A DNA stretch of 64,000 bases from Lysobacterales bacterium (GTDB taxonomy: Bacteria; Pseudomonadota; Gammaproteobacteria; Xanthomonadales; Xanthomonadaceae), in the NCBI GenBank assembly GCA_019510125.1, contig JAEKKX010000003.1, positions 62,001 to 126,000 on the forward strand. Reading direction: 5' to 3'. The notes below the pieces were generated by a model. The model did no database searches and was not told the DNA's origin. It saw nothing but the letters and a program-made list of their open reading frames with translations. Every line of letters starts with the position of its first letter. The stretch's first letter is position 1. Made by a program: the position numbers and the translations under genes. Below are positions 42,728-50,312 of the stretch, one piece after another.

Positions 42728-44413
42728 ATGGCCCCGTCCATCCCGTTCGGCAATTCGCGTCACGATCCCTCCCGCGTCATCCGCGCCCCGCGCGGCAGCG
42801 AGCGGACCTGCAGGAGCTGGCTGACCGAAGCGGCCTACCGGATGCTCCAGAACAATCTCGATCCCGACGTCGCCGAGCGGCCCGAGGACCTCGTCGTCTA
42901 CGGCGGCATCGGCCGCGCCGCGCGCGACTGGGCCTGCTTCGACGCCATCCTCGAATCGCTGCGCAACCTCGGCGACGACGAAACCCTGCTGGTCCAGTCG
43001 GGCAAGCCGGTCGGCGTGTTCCCGACCCATCCCGACGCCCCGCGCGTGCTCATCGCCAACTCCAACCTCGTGCCGCACTGGGCGACCTGGGACCACTTCA
43101 ACGACTTGGACAGGAAGGGCCTGATGATGTACGGCCAGATGACGGCCGGCTCGTGGATCTACATCGGCTCGCAGGGCATCGTCCAGGGCACCTACGAAAC
43201 CTTCGTCGAGATGGGCCGCCAGCACTACGACGGCGACCTCACCGGCAAGTGGATCCTGACCGCCGGGCTCGGCGGCATGGGCGGCGCGCAGCCGCTGGCC
43301 GCGTCGCTGGCCGGCGCGTGCTCGCTCAACATCGAATGCCAGCAGTCGCGGATCGACATGCGCCTGCGCACGCGCTACGTGGACGAACAGGCGACCGACC
43401 TCGACGACGCCTTGGCGCGCATCGAGAAGTACACCGCGGCCGGCCAGGCGAAGTCGATCGCGCTGCTCGGCAACGCCGCGGAGATCCTGCCCGAACTCGT
43501 CCGCCGCGGCGTGCGCCCGGACGCCGTCACCGACCAGACCTCCGCGCACGATCCGCTGCACGGCTACCTGCCGGCCGGGTGGACGCTGGAACAGTGGTTC
43601 GACAAGCAGCAGACCGCGCCGCAGGAAGTCGTCGAGGCCGCCAAGCACTCGATGCGCGTCCATGTCGAGGCGATGCTGCGTTTCGAGGACATGGGCATCC
43701 CCACGTTCGACTACGGCAACAACATCCGTCAGATGGCCTTCGAGATGGGCTGCAAGGACGCCTTCGACTTCCCGGGCTTCGTCCCGGCCTACGTGCGCCC
43801 GCTGTTCTGCCGCGGCATCGGCCCGTTCCGCTGGGTCGCGCTCAGCGGCGATCCCGAGGACATCGCCAGGACCGACGCCAAGGTCAAGGAACTCATTCCC
43901 GACGACGCGCACCTGCATCGCTGGCTCGACATGGCGAAGGAGCGCATCAGCGTGCAGGGCCTGCCCGCGCGCATCTGCTGGGTGGGCCTGGGCCTGCGCC
44001 ACAAGCTCGGCCTCGCGTTCAACGAGATGGTGCGCAACGGCGAACTGAAGGCGCCGATCGTGATCGGCCGCGACCACCTCGACAGCGGCAGCGTCGCCTC
44101 GCCCAACCGCGAGACCGAAGCGATGCAGGACGGCAGCGACGCGGTCAGCGATTGGCCGCTGCTCAACGCGATGCTCAACGTCGCCGGCGGCGCGACCTGG
44201 GTCAGCCTGCATCACGGCGGCGGCGTCGGCATGGGTTTCAGCCAGCACAGCGGCGTCGTCATCGTCTGCGACGGCAGCGAAGCCGCCGACAAGCGCATCG
44301 CCCGCGTCCTCTGGAACGACCCCGGCACCGGCGTCATGCGCCACGCCGACGCGGGTTACGAGATCGCGAAGCAGTGCGCGCGGGAGCAGGGGTTGAAGTT
44401 GCCGATGATCTGA
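42728..44413 (+). CDS. hutU: Urocanate hydratase
   Basis: A 561-residue NAD-dependent enzyme adding water to urocanate to give imidazolonepropionate, second step of histidine degradation. The whole length aligns in my reading with the family (about 555 residues): [33 protein letters not shown], the NAD loop [26 protein letters not shown] and the C-terminal [17 protein letters not shown]. It has its own promoter and ribosome site. hutI lies 9 kb away on the other strand and hutF 5 kb away, so the pathway is scattered. An inverted repeat follows and then base composition drops sharply. Confidence 0.96.
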   Translation: MAPSIPFGNSRHDPSRVIRAPRGSERTCRSWLTEAAYRMLQNNLDPDVAERPEDLVVYGGIGRAARDWACFDAILESLRNLGDDETLLVQSGKPVGVFPTHPDAPRVLIANSNLVPHWATWDHFNDLDRKGLMMYGQMTAGSWIYIGSQGIVQGTYETFVEMGRQHYDGDLTGKWILTAGLGGMGGAQPLAASLAGACSLNIECQQSRIDMRLRTRYVDEQATDLDDALARIEKYTAAGQAKSIALLGNAAEILPELVRRGVRPDAVTDQTSAHDPLHGYLPAGWTLEQWFDKQQTAPQEVVEAAKHSMRVHVEAMLRFEDMGIPTFDYGNNIRQMAFEMGCKDAFDFPGFVPAYVRPLFCRGIGPFRWVALSGDPEDIARTDAKVKELIPDDAHLHRWLDMAKERISVQGLPARICWVGLGLRHKLGLAFNEMVRNGELKAPIVIGRDHLDSGSVASPNRETEAMQDGSDAVSDWPLLNAMLNVAGGATWVSLHHGGGVGMGFSQHSGVVIVCDGSEAADKRIARVLWNDPGTGVMRHADAGYEIAKQCAREQGLKLPMI

Positions 44414-44426
44414 AACGGACCACGCG

Positions 44427-44460
44427 ACCGGATAACACCGATATTCGGGTGTTATCCGGT
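44427..44460. repeat. 13-bp inverted repeat after hutU
   Basis: Arms ACCGGATAACACC / GGTGTTATCCGGT with an eight-base loop and no T-run. It marks the boundary between GC-rich chromosome and the AT-richer island to the right. It may be the 3' end of the hutU message. Confidence 0.6.
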
Positions 44461-44611
44461 GTCCGGATCGTATGACACCTTCAATATTCCACCGTGTTCT
44501 TGGACAACGCCCTGCATGGGCCATTGATTTTGCTAATGGCGATGGCTTTGACGGGTTGGTTGGAGCGTCCCGGAATCGGGGTTATGCCCCCACTTTGGAA
44601 GCTAACCGTAA

Positions 44612-44618
44612 GTTAGGC
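44612..44618 (+). other. Integron core site (GTTAGGC) at the left end of the cassette
   Basis: GTTAGGC fits the GTTRRRY recombination core of integron attachment sites and lies 10 nt before the ATG of the next gene, the usual spacing in gene cassettes. GCTAAC at 44601-44606 forms a short inverted partner. The rest of a left attI or attC site is not recognisable in 44461-44611, and I find no convincing gene in that stretch. Confidence 0.55.
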
Positions 44619-44628
44619 GGCAGACTAA

Positions 44629-45252
44629 ATGTCAAAAATTCCTCAGACCACCGACGAGCTTAAGCGCCACCTGCATGAAAATGTTGGCTTTCTCTTAGCC
44701 TCATGCAGAGAGTTTGACGCAGGCTTGATTGCAGAGGCAAAGCGCCTCGCTACAACACTTCGTGTACTACTTCATGACACATCTAAATCAAAGTCGCTTC
44801 TAGGGCTTCTAGGACTGAAAAGCCAATTGAACTATATAAATACCGCGATCCCATACGACGCTGAAAACCTCCTCGCACACCACGGCCTTGTTGGACTAAT
44901 GTTTGGCCCACAAGGCGCGTCGTATTGGGCGCCACTGGATAAGCGCCCAGACTCCAGGCCCCCCGCCAACTTCGACGATTGGTGGGGCGAGTTAATTATT
45001 GCTGATAAATCTGGCGGGAATTTCACGCGAAAGGACTTAGTTCTCGCACTTGCAAACAAGGATGGCGGTGCTCACGTGGATCCCAATCTTGATCCTGCCT
45101 ATGCAGCGCTTACACGAGGGAACAGTGTCGGCTGGGAATTCTCTAGTGCTGAGAAGCAACACCAGATTACAGACATTGAGCTGTATAGCGTCCTCCAGAT
45201 AGCGCATGAGCTATTGCAGACACTTAAAATTGCAGGTCTCACCGCGGCCTAA
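44629..45252 (+). CDS. Integron-cassette-like protein of unknown function
   Basis: A 207-residue protein with clearly lower GC than its neighbours and different codon use (many A/T third bases, for example TTA, AAA, ATA). It starts MSKIPQTTDELKRHLHENVG and contains EAKRLATTLRVLLHDTSKSKSLLGLLG and a C-terminal QITDIELYSVLQIAHELLQTL; both look like conserved helical blocks of an unnamed bacterial family I have seen as hypothetical. There is no signal peptide and no recognisable catalytic motif. A GTTAGGC core lies just upstream and an attC begins in its last codons, so gene plus attC form a typical promoterless mobile cassette. Function not predictable. Confidence 0.75.
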   Translation: MSKIPQTTDELKRHLHENVGFLLASCREFDAGLIAEAKRLATTLRVLLHDTSKSKSLLGLLGLKSQLNYINTAIPYDAENLLAHHGLVGLMFGPQGASYWAPLDKRPDSRPPANFDDWWGELIIADKSGGNFTRKDLVLALANKDGGAHVDPNLDPAYAALTRGNSVGWEFSSAEKQHQITDIELYSVLQIAHELLQTLKIAGLTAA

Positions 45253-45358
45253 CAATTCGTTCAAGCCGGCCCTGCATCGTGGTAGCGCCAGCGTGCTTTA
45301 CGCTACGCTAGCACGCAGTCGCCGCCCCGCTGCGGGCGGCTTAACTCAAGCGTTACGT
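45247..45358 (+). other. attC site of the integron cassette
   Basis: About 112 nt that fold as an attC: inverse core GCCTAAC (45247-45253, overlapping the stop codon), then TTCGTTCAAGCCG, a variable centre with its own hairpin (GCGTGCT...AGCACGC), then CGGCTTAACTCAAGC and the core-side GTTACGT (45352-45358). The AAGCCG/CGGCTT and TTCGTTCAA/TTAACTCAA blocks are those of Xanthomonas-type attC sites (from memory). The right core departs from GTTRRRY at one position. Confidence 0.78.
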
Positions 45359-45373
45359 CCCTGAGGTGAGCAA

Positions 45374-45445
45374 GTAGCTCGGGTTAGCGCAAAGCGCGCA
45401 CCCGGGATGAATCAACGGCGGTCCTCGCTAAAATCCCGGGTGCGG
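45374..45445. repeat. 72-nt dispersed repeat, copy 1
   Basis: Starts GTAGCTCGGGTTAGCGCAAA and contains GCGCGCACCCGGGA and TCCCGGGTGCGG. With the following CTTACCCGGGCTAC (to about 45468) it forms an inverted structure, so the full element is a palindrome. Copy 2 with the same order is at 45834-45905; the two flank the small gene at 45509-45793. Confidence 0.75.
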
Positions 45446-45508
45446 CCTTCGGACTTACCCGGGCTACGCTTGCGCAGCAGGCCTTGCTGCGGTGCATTCA
45501 ATTCAGGC

Positions 45509-45793
45509 ATGAGATCTCGAGCCAAGCAAATGAAATCCATGGAAATGCAACTGCTGGATAATGCCTTGGATGCTCTGGACGGGCTTTACGACCAGAAATT
45601 GAGGGTTGTTGATCTTTGGGCGCTCCTGCTGGCCACATCGGAGGCCATGCGTGACACCCTCCATTACGGCAAACTTGTAGCGCCGGTCGAAGAATTGCTG
45701 GTCATCGCAAAGTCTGGAGAAAGCGAGGAAACGATGGGCAGAAGGGCATTGATCGCGTCTGATCCGTTGCGAAAGTACTTGGCCAGCCTTTGA
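45509..45793 (+). CDS. Small protein of unknown function in the AT-richer island
   Basis: A 94-residue protein (MRSRAKQMKSMEMQLLDNAL...) that appears all-helical: LLDNALDALDGLYDQKLRVVDLWALLLATSEAMRDTL is seen in pieces and the C-terminus is ETMGRRALIASDPLRKYLASL. Composition is close to 50% GC, unlike the flanking chromosome. Size and shape recall small immunity-type or orphan accessory proteins, but no family is recognised. Alternative starts are the Met at 45530 and 45539. It lies between two direct copies of a 72-nt repeat, downstream of the integron cassette, so it is probably also acquired. Confidence 0.6.
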   Translation: MRSRAKQMKSMEMQLLDNALDALDGLYDQKLRVVDLWALLLATSEAMRDTLHYGKLVAPVEELLVIAKSGESEETMGRRALIASDPLRKYLASL

Positions 45794-45833
45794 CCATGCA
45801 TCTATCCGAAAGCACGCAGTCAGCAAGTGGCAT

Positions 45834-45905
45834 GTAGCCCGGGTAAGCGCAAAGCGCGCACCCGGGACGAACCAAGGTCGGTCCTCACCGAACACCCGGG
45901 CGCGG
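45834..45905. repeat. 72-nt dispersed repeat, copy 2
   Basis: Starts GTAGCCCGGGTAAGCGCAAA and matches copy 1 at roughly four of five positions over its whole length, including AAAGCGCGCACCCGGGA and GGTCCTC. It lacks the right-hand inverted arm of copy 1. The 11-mer AGCACGCAGTC before it (45811-45821) also occurs inside the attC (45310-45320). Confidence 0.7.
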
Positions 45906-45986
45906 GTCCGCACTTGCCCATGCTCCTCGCACCCGCCGCTCCTCTTCCATGCCATCCTGCGCACCCCGCACGGCGCATCGCACCCC

Positions 45987-46292
45987 ATGTCCACCTTCAA
46001 CGGCATCGGCACCCGTTTCCATGGTTGTTCGGAGATCCACAAGGACGGCTCCTACTTGTCCACCAAGTGGTTCTGCCTGGTGTTCCCGCTCGTACCGCTC
46101 GGCACCTGGCGGATCTGGCCCGGATCCCACGACAGCCGGCTGCTGGGCATGTACAGCGCCACGACATTCCGGGCCAAGCCGTCCGGGCTGTACCTGCCGC
46201 ACGTCGGCAAGGTCTACGGGATCTATCTGGCGATCTACCTCGCGCTGGTGCTCGTGGACCGCTTTGGCACCGGCGAGTGGCATTTCTCGTAA
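45987..46292 (+). CDS. Small membrane-associated protein of unknown function
   Basis: A 101-residue protein starting MSTFNGIGTRFHGCSEIHKD. The opening (NGIGT.F.G...DGSYLSTKWFC) followed by a hydrophobic stretch (LVFPLVPLGTWRI) is a pattern I have seen in many unnamed bacterial proteins with the same 'NGIGT...STKW' start. A second hydrophobic segment lies near residues 75-91 (YGIYLAIYLALVLVD). Both could be membrane helices. No function can be given. There is no clear ribosome site before the ATG. GC content is back to the chromosomal level here. Confidence 0.65.
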   Translation: MSTFNGIGTRFHGCSEIHKDGSYLSTKWFCLVFPLVPLGTWRIWPGSHDSRLLGMYSATTFRAKPSGLYLPHVGKVYGIYLAIYLALVLVDRFGTGEWHFS

Positions 46293-46447
46293 GACCCGGA
46301 GGGCATGATCGCCGGGCGGCCGACCGGCATCGTCGGTATCCCGCGCGGGCGCAGCGCGCCGGGCGCCTTCCGCCGGTCGGCGGCCGCGCGGGGCGTTCAG
46401 CGAACGCCGGGTAGCCTGAAGCCGGACCACGAGGGAGGCGGTGTCGC

Positions 46448-47071
46448 ATGGATCGGAAAGCGCAGCATTTCTGGGACTGGGTCGCCGGCATGTCCCATGC
46501 CCCGAAGCGGCTGGGCCGGGTCCCGCGCAGGGTCGTCGCGACCGCGGGCAGGCATCTGTCGCCCGAAAGCGTCGTGATCGACGTGGGCTGCGGCCCCGGG
46601 GACGTGACCGTCGCGATCGCCGCGCGGGTGGCGTCGGTGACCGCGCTGGATGCGTCGCCGGGCATGATCGAGGCGGCGCGGGAAACCGCGCGCCGGTCGG
46701 GCGCCGGGAATATCGACTTCGTCGCCGGCGACATCGACGCGCTGGCGTCCCGCGAGGCGCGCTTCACCGCGGTGACCGCGTTCAACGTCCTGCACTACAT
46801 CGACGACATTCCGGCCGTGGCCCGGACGGTCGAGGCGCTGCTGGCGCCGGGCGGGCTGTTCCTGTCCTCGACCGCCTGCCTGGCCGAGCGCACGACCGTC
46901 GTGAGCGGGCTCACGCGGCTGCTGACGAAACTGCAGGTCATGCCGCCCACGCGGTTCTTCGCGAAGCGCGAGCTGACGGCGTGGATCGCCGACGGCGGAC
47001 TGGAGATCGTCGCCGTGGAGCGGATGTCGTCGCTGCCGGAATATTTCGTGGTCGCGAAGAAGCGCGGTTAG
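46448..47071 (+). CDS. Class I SAM-dependent methyltransferase
   Basis: A 207-residue Rossmann-fold methyltransferase. The AdoMet-binding motif I is VIDVGCGPGDVTVAIA, motif II TALDASPGMIEAARE (Asp binds the ribose), then VAGDIDAL and the FNVLHYIDDIP segment, and a C-terminal substrate cap. Related small-molecule methyltransferases include UbiE/Coq5-like and SmtA-like groups; substrate unknown. GGGAGGCGG precedes the ATG. It is followed by a VOC-family gene 109 nt downstream, which need not be related. Confidence 0.85.
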   Translation: MDRKAQHFWDWVAGMSHAPKRLGRVPRRVVATAGRHLSPESVVIDVGCGPGDVTVAIAARVASVTALDASPGMIEAARETARRSGAGNIDFVAGDIDALASREARFTAVTAFNVLHYIDDIPAVARTVEALLAPGGLFLSSTACLAERTTVVSGLTRLLTKLQVMPPTRFFAKRELTAWIADGGLEIVAVERMSSLPEYFVVAKKRG

Positions 47072-47180
47072 GGAGGAGCAGCGCGGGATGGGCTTTCCGT
47101 CCAGAGGCCGTTCGCCTCGACCGCCGATCGCGGCCCTGCAGCGATACACTCGCCGTCTCCATTTCCCGAGCGAGGCATCC

Positions 47181-47558
47181 ATGACCCGCGTGACCGGCAT
47201 CGGCGGCATTTTCTTCAAGGCGCGCGATCCGAAGGCGCTGCAGGCCTGGTACCGCGACCGCCTCGGGATCGACGTGCAGCCCTGGGGCGGCGCCGCCTTC
47301 CGCTGGACCGACGCCGACGGCGCGCCGGTGGGCGGCACGACCGCGTGGTCGATCTTTTCCGCCGATGCGGATACCGGCGGCGCATCGTTCATGGTGAACT
47401 ACCGCGTCGCCGACCTGCATGCGCTGCTCGCCGCGCTGCGCGAGGAAGGCTGCGACGTGCTCGACAAGGTCGACGAGTCGGAATACGGCAAGTTCGGCTG
47501 GGTCGTCGACCCGGAAGGCAACAAGGTCGAACTGTGGGAGCCGCCGGCCGGCGGGTGA
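47181..47558 (+). CDS. VOC-family (glyoxalase/bleomycin-resistance fold) protein
   Basis: A 125-residue protein of one vicinal-oxygen-chelate module pair: VTGIGGIFFKARDPKALQAWYRDRLGI...MVNYRVADLHALLAALREEGCDVLD...KFGWVVDPEGNKVELWEP. The final Glu in VELWEP and His/Gln positions of other VOC proteins give a metal site; here the first ligand position is not His (GIFF), so metal binding may be altered. Dimerises in the family. GCGAGGC precedes the ATG. Function could be glyoxalase-like or drug binding; not decidable from sequence. Confidence 0.85.
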   Translation: MTRVTGIGGIFFKARDPKALQAWYRDRLGIDVQPWGGAAFRWTDADGAPVGGTTAWSIFSADADTGGASFMVNYRVADLHALLAALREEGCDVLDKVDESEYGKFGWVVDPEGNKVELWEPPAGG

Positions 47559-47676
47559 TCCGTGGCCTCGATCGACATGCGGCGATCGGAAGCGAATGCT
47601 CGCCGTCGCGCCGGCGATGACGCTTCCATCCCGCTGCGCTACGCTTCACGTCCGGACGGGAAACACGGGGGTGCGC

Positions 47677-48156
47677 ATGCGCGGCATGGGGATGGTGTTG
47701 GCGTGGTGGCTGGTGGCCCTGCCGGCCATGGCCTGCGACCGACCGACGTCATTCAAGGCCTCCATCGGGGGGTTCTTCGGGCCGTCGTTCGCGGTGGAGC
47801 TCACGTCGGAGGGCGATCTCCGCTACGCGAGCAATCCGAGGACGTTCGTCTCCGACGATGCGGGGACCACGCGCGAGACCGTGAAGGTCGCGCCGGCTGC
47901 ATGGCAGAGGTTATGCAATGAACTGGACGCCATCGGTGCGTGGCGCTGGAAGCCGAACTACGTCGACGCGAGCGTTCACGACGGCACGAGTTGGTCGTTC
48001 GAGATCGAGGTCGACGGCCAGTCGCTGAAGAGTGGCGGCTACAACGCATGGCCGGGTGGCAGTGTGTCGTCGCCCGGGGCGTCGTCTGCCGATACCTCGT
48101 TCCAGGCATGGCTGCATGCGGTCAGCGCGCTCGTCGGTGGCCGGGACTTCCACTGA
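47677..48156 (+). CDS. Exported protein of unknown function
   Basis: A 159-residue protein with a short signal peptide (MRGMGMVLAWWLVALPAMA, then CDRPTSF). The mature part begins with Cys-Asp and has FGPSFAVELTSEGDLRYASN, WQRLCNELDAIGAWRWKPNY and DGTSWSFEIEVDGQSLKSGG, a beta-rich layout reminiscent of small periplasmic domains that repeat around a Trp-rich core. A GTG at 47671 and an ATG at 47686 are alternative starts. It is overlapped in the last codons by no clear gene; the next candidate begins 28 nt later. No family name. Confidence 0.6.
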   Translation: MRGMGMVLAWWLVALPAMACDRPTSFKASIGGFFGPSFAVELTSEGDLRYASNPRTFVSDDAGTTRETVKVAPAAWQRLCNELDAIGAWRWKPNYVDASVHDGTSWSFEIEVDGQSLKSGGYNAWPGGSVSSPGASSADTSFQAWLHAVSALVGGRDFH

Positions 48157-48184
48157 CGGCTTTGTCGCGGGTGGCGTCGGCGCT

Positions 48185-48508
48185 GTGCGCCAGCGGCTCG
48201 CATTGCTTGGGCTTCGCGCCAATGTCGCCGGCGCTTCCCTCTATGCCGGCCTGGTGATTCGCGAATCGGCGACCTATCCGCTGTTCGTGCCGCATGCCGT
48301 GGGTCACGTCTGGGCGATGGGGGGAATCCTCATCCTCGCGATCTGGTCTGCGCACTGCGTGCTGTTGGCCTGGTCGTTTCGCGCGACTCTCGGCGCGCTC
48401 GACCGCCGGCTGATGACGCTTCCACCCCTGTCGTGCCTGCTGGCGATCGCGGTCTGTCGTTGGCACTACATCGTCGAGTGGTGGTTCGGTCCGGTGCACG
48501 TGGCCTGA
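48185..48508 (+). CDS. Possible small membrane protein
   Basis: If read from the GTG at 48185, a 107-residue protein results with three hydrophobic segments (about 9-25, 39-64 and 80-95: NVAGASLYAGLVI, HVWAMGGILILAIWSAHCVLL, LPPLSCLLAIAVC) and a Trp/His-rich C-terminus (RWHYIVEWWFGPVHVA). The start is uncertain and no ribosome site is clear. Codon use is chromosomal and the segment pattern is plausible for an inner-membrane protein, but it could also be a chance open frame beyond the previous gene. Confidence 0.45.
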   Translation: MRQRLALLGLRANVAGASLYAGLVIRESATYPLFVPHAVGHVWAMGGILILAIWSAHCVLLAWSFRATLGALDRRLMTLPPLSCLLAIAVCRWHYIVEWWFGPVHVA

Positions 48509-48543
48509 GACGCGCGCAGCGTCGGGCGGACACCCTCTCGCAT

Positions 48544-48577
48544 GCCGCGACGCCCAGGCTGCGCCGGGCGTCGCGGC
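48544..48577. terminator. Hairpin between convergent small genes and the effector candidate
   Basis: Twelve-base-pair perfect stem GCCGCGACGCCC / GGGCGTCGCGGC with a ten-base loop in the 81-nt convergent gap. No T-run on either side. Confidence 0.45.
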
Positions 48578-48589
48578 ACGGTCGGTCGA

Positions 48590-49678
48590 TCACGCCGTCA
48601 TCGAAAACGGCTTCTGCGGCGTGTCCTGCGTGGGCGTCTGCTGGGCGACGGCCTGTTCGGCGGCCATCTGCACCGGGGTGGCGCGGGCCTCGTTCTCGCT
48701 CAGGCGGGCGTGGTTCGGCCCGAGCGCGCCCTGGGTGCCGTCGAACACGAACAGGGTGCGGTCCGGATTGCCGTTGGCGTCGGTGATCGGCTTGCCGATC
48801 TCGATGCCGGTGACGCCGCCGAGGCCTTCGCGCTGCACCGCGGCGTAGACGTTGGCCGCGAGCGCGTCGCCTTCCAGTCCCTTCGCCGCCATCGCCGCGA
48901 CCACCTGGCCGTACTTCGGGTCCTGCTGCATGCGTTCGACCGCGGGATCGGCCGCCGCCAGCCGCGTCTCCGGCTGCCCGGGCGTGACCGGCGGGGTCGC
49001 CTGGCTGACGCTGTTGTCGGTGGAGACCACGCCGGGGGTGTTGATCGCCGGCGCGATCGCGCCCGACGGCGCGAGGCCATGGTGGCCGCGCACGACGCGG
49101 TCGCTCCACTCCAGGTTGCCGCCGTTGTCGATCACCACCAGCTTGCCCTGGTTGAGCGCCTGCTCGACGAGGTTGGCGAGCTGGTCGGGCGTGGCGTTGC
49201 GGTTGGCGGCGCCGATCGAACGGCCGATCTCGTTGTTGTAGAGATCCATCGCCTCGCGGTTGGCGGGATTGCCCGGCCCGCCCTCGTGGGCGGTGGCGAA
49301 CGCGCGCGTCCACTGTTCGCCGAACTGCTGGGTCATCAGCGCGTTCCAGTAGGCGTGGCGGAACGCGTCGCGGTGGCCGTCGTTGCCCTGCCATTCGCGC
49401 TCGCGGCTGGCGGGGATGCCCGCGGGCAGCGGATTGTCCGGGAACCGGCGTTCGCCTTCGGAGAACGCGCGGTCCTTGATGTCGCTCATCTGCATCAGCC
49501 CGTTGAGGCCGCGGTCGAAGGTGAGCTTGTCGAGCAGTTCGCCCTCGGTCTTCGTCATCCTGACCGCGCTGGTGAACGGGATGTCGATCGCGCCGAACGC
49601 GCGCGGGTGGTAATCGATCATGGTGTCGTCCGCGACCTGGTACTGGGTGCGGATCGTGTTGAGATCAGGCCTGGCCAT
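48590..49678 (-). CDS. Putative Xanthomonadales T4SS effector (DUF6973-like plus XVIPCD-like)
   Basis: A 362-residue protein in three parts. Residues about 75-165 hold WQGNDGHRDAFRHAYWNALM...FATAHEGGPGNPANREAMDLYNNEIGRSIG, the pattern I know as DUF6973, a presumed enzyme domain of phages and toxins. Then comes a Pro/Thr-rich linker (205-245). Residues about 245-345 (DPKYGQVVAAM...GLEGDALAANVYAAVQREGLG...DRTLFVFDGTQGALGPNHARLSENEARATPVQ) resemble the XVIPCD that targets effectors to the Xanthomonadales VirD4 coupling protein; the Gln/Thr/Pro-rich tail fits too. No signal peptide. CAGGAG lies nine nt before the ATG. A lipoprotein gene 63 nt upstream could encode its immunity protein. Confidence 0.7.
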   Translation of the reverse strand: MARPDLNTIRTQYQVADDTMIDYHPRAFGAIDIPFTSAVRMTKTEGELLDKLTFDRGLNGLMQMSDIKDRAFSEGERRFPDNPLPAGIPASREREWQGNDGHRDAFRHAYWNALMTQQFGEQWTRAFATAHEGGPGNPANREAMDLYNNEIGRSIGAANRNATPDQLANLVEQALNQGKLVVIDNGGNLEWSDRVVRGHHGLAPSGAIAPAINTPGVVSTDNSVSQATPPVTPGQPETRLAAADPAVERMQQDPKYGQVVAAMAAKGLEGDALAANVYAAVQREGLGGVTGIEIGKPITDANGNPDRTLFVFDGTQGALGPNHARLSENEARATPVQMAAEQAVAQQTPTQDTPQKPFSMTA

Positions 49679-49741
49679 GGGGTGAGGCTCCTGTTCCTGG
49701 ATGCGTTCGCGGCTTGTCTGTTCGGGCTGGGCGCAGGCCCG

Positions 49742-50170
49742 TCAGCGGCGTTGCCACTGGCGGGATTCCACCTTGCCGTCGCGGTAGCGGATCTCGTAGT
49801 ACTCCTCGTCGACGCCGAATTTGGCGACGCCGAGTTCGTAGGTGTCGATGCCGGTCTCGGCATCGCGGGTGTCGGGTTCGCCGAGCAGGGCGAGCACGGC
49901 GTCGCGGGACATGCCCGGCTGGACGACGGCTTCCATCGCCGCGAGCATGCCGCCGCGGGTGTTGTCCTTGGCGGCGACGCCGCGTTGCGCCTTCCAGGCG
50001 TCGGAGTCGAATCGTGGGGTCTGTTCCATAGCGCAGGCCGAAAGCGAGAGGGAGAGGGAAAGCGCGAGCGTGGCGAACACGCCGCGCGCGCCGAAGGTCC
50101 GCGGCGTCCCGGGCACGGGATGCGGAGCGGACGGCGGCGACGGGGAAGCGGGGGCGTGGGGTTTCAACAT
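49742..50170 (-). CDS. Lipoprotein, candidate immunity protein of the adjacent effector
   Basis: A 142-residue protein whose N-terminus ends in a lipobox (LSLSLSAC), preceded by a long Pro-rich n-region; the real start may be an internal GTG beginning VFATLALSLSLSLSAC. The mature part MEAVVQPGMSRDAVLALLGEPD...YELGVAKFGVDEEYYEIRYRDGKVES is a BamE/OmlA-like (SmpA) small fold. It is on the same strand as and 63 nt upstream of the putative effector. Known Xanthomonas T4SS immunity proteins are often periplasmic lipoproteins encoded beside their effectors, so it is a fair candidate, but an unrelated BamE-like lipoprotein is also possible. Confidence 0.7.
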   Translation of the reverse strand: MLKPHAPASPSPPSAPHPVPGTPRTFGARGVFATLALSLSLSLSACAMEQTPRFDSDAWKAQRGVAAKDNTRGGMLAAMEAVVQPGMSRDAVLALLGEPDTRDAETGIDTYELGVAKFGVDEEYYEIRYRDGKVESRQWQRR

Positions 50171-50312
50171 GTCCTTGTCTCGGGTCGACCGGAGCGGGAC
50201 GCCGGCGGCACCGTACCATGCGGCCCCGGGCGATGCACGCCGCGGGGCGTTCAGGCGTTTCCCGGGTGGCTGCCCGCGGCGGCGCGCCGCGGGCAGGTGG
50301 CGCCGGGTGCGT

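Noticed and set aside
44427-44460. Rho-independent terminator of hutU
   Set aside because: Good stem but no T-run follows, so it is listed only as an inverted repeat.
44472-44663. Short open frame before the integron cassette
   Set aside because: No ribosome site, overlaps the cassette start and core site, and shows no protein-like pattern. The stretch is better explained as non-coding cassette-boundary DNA.
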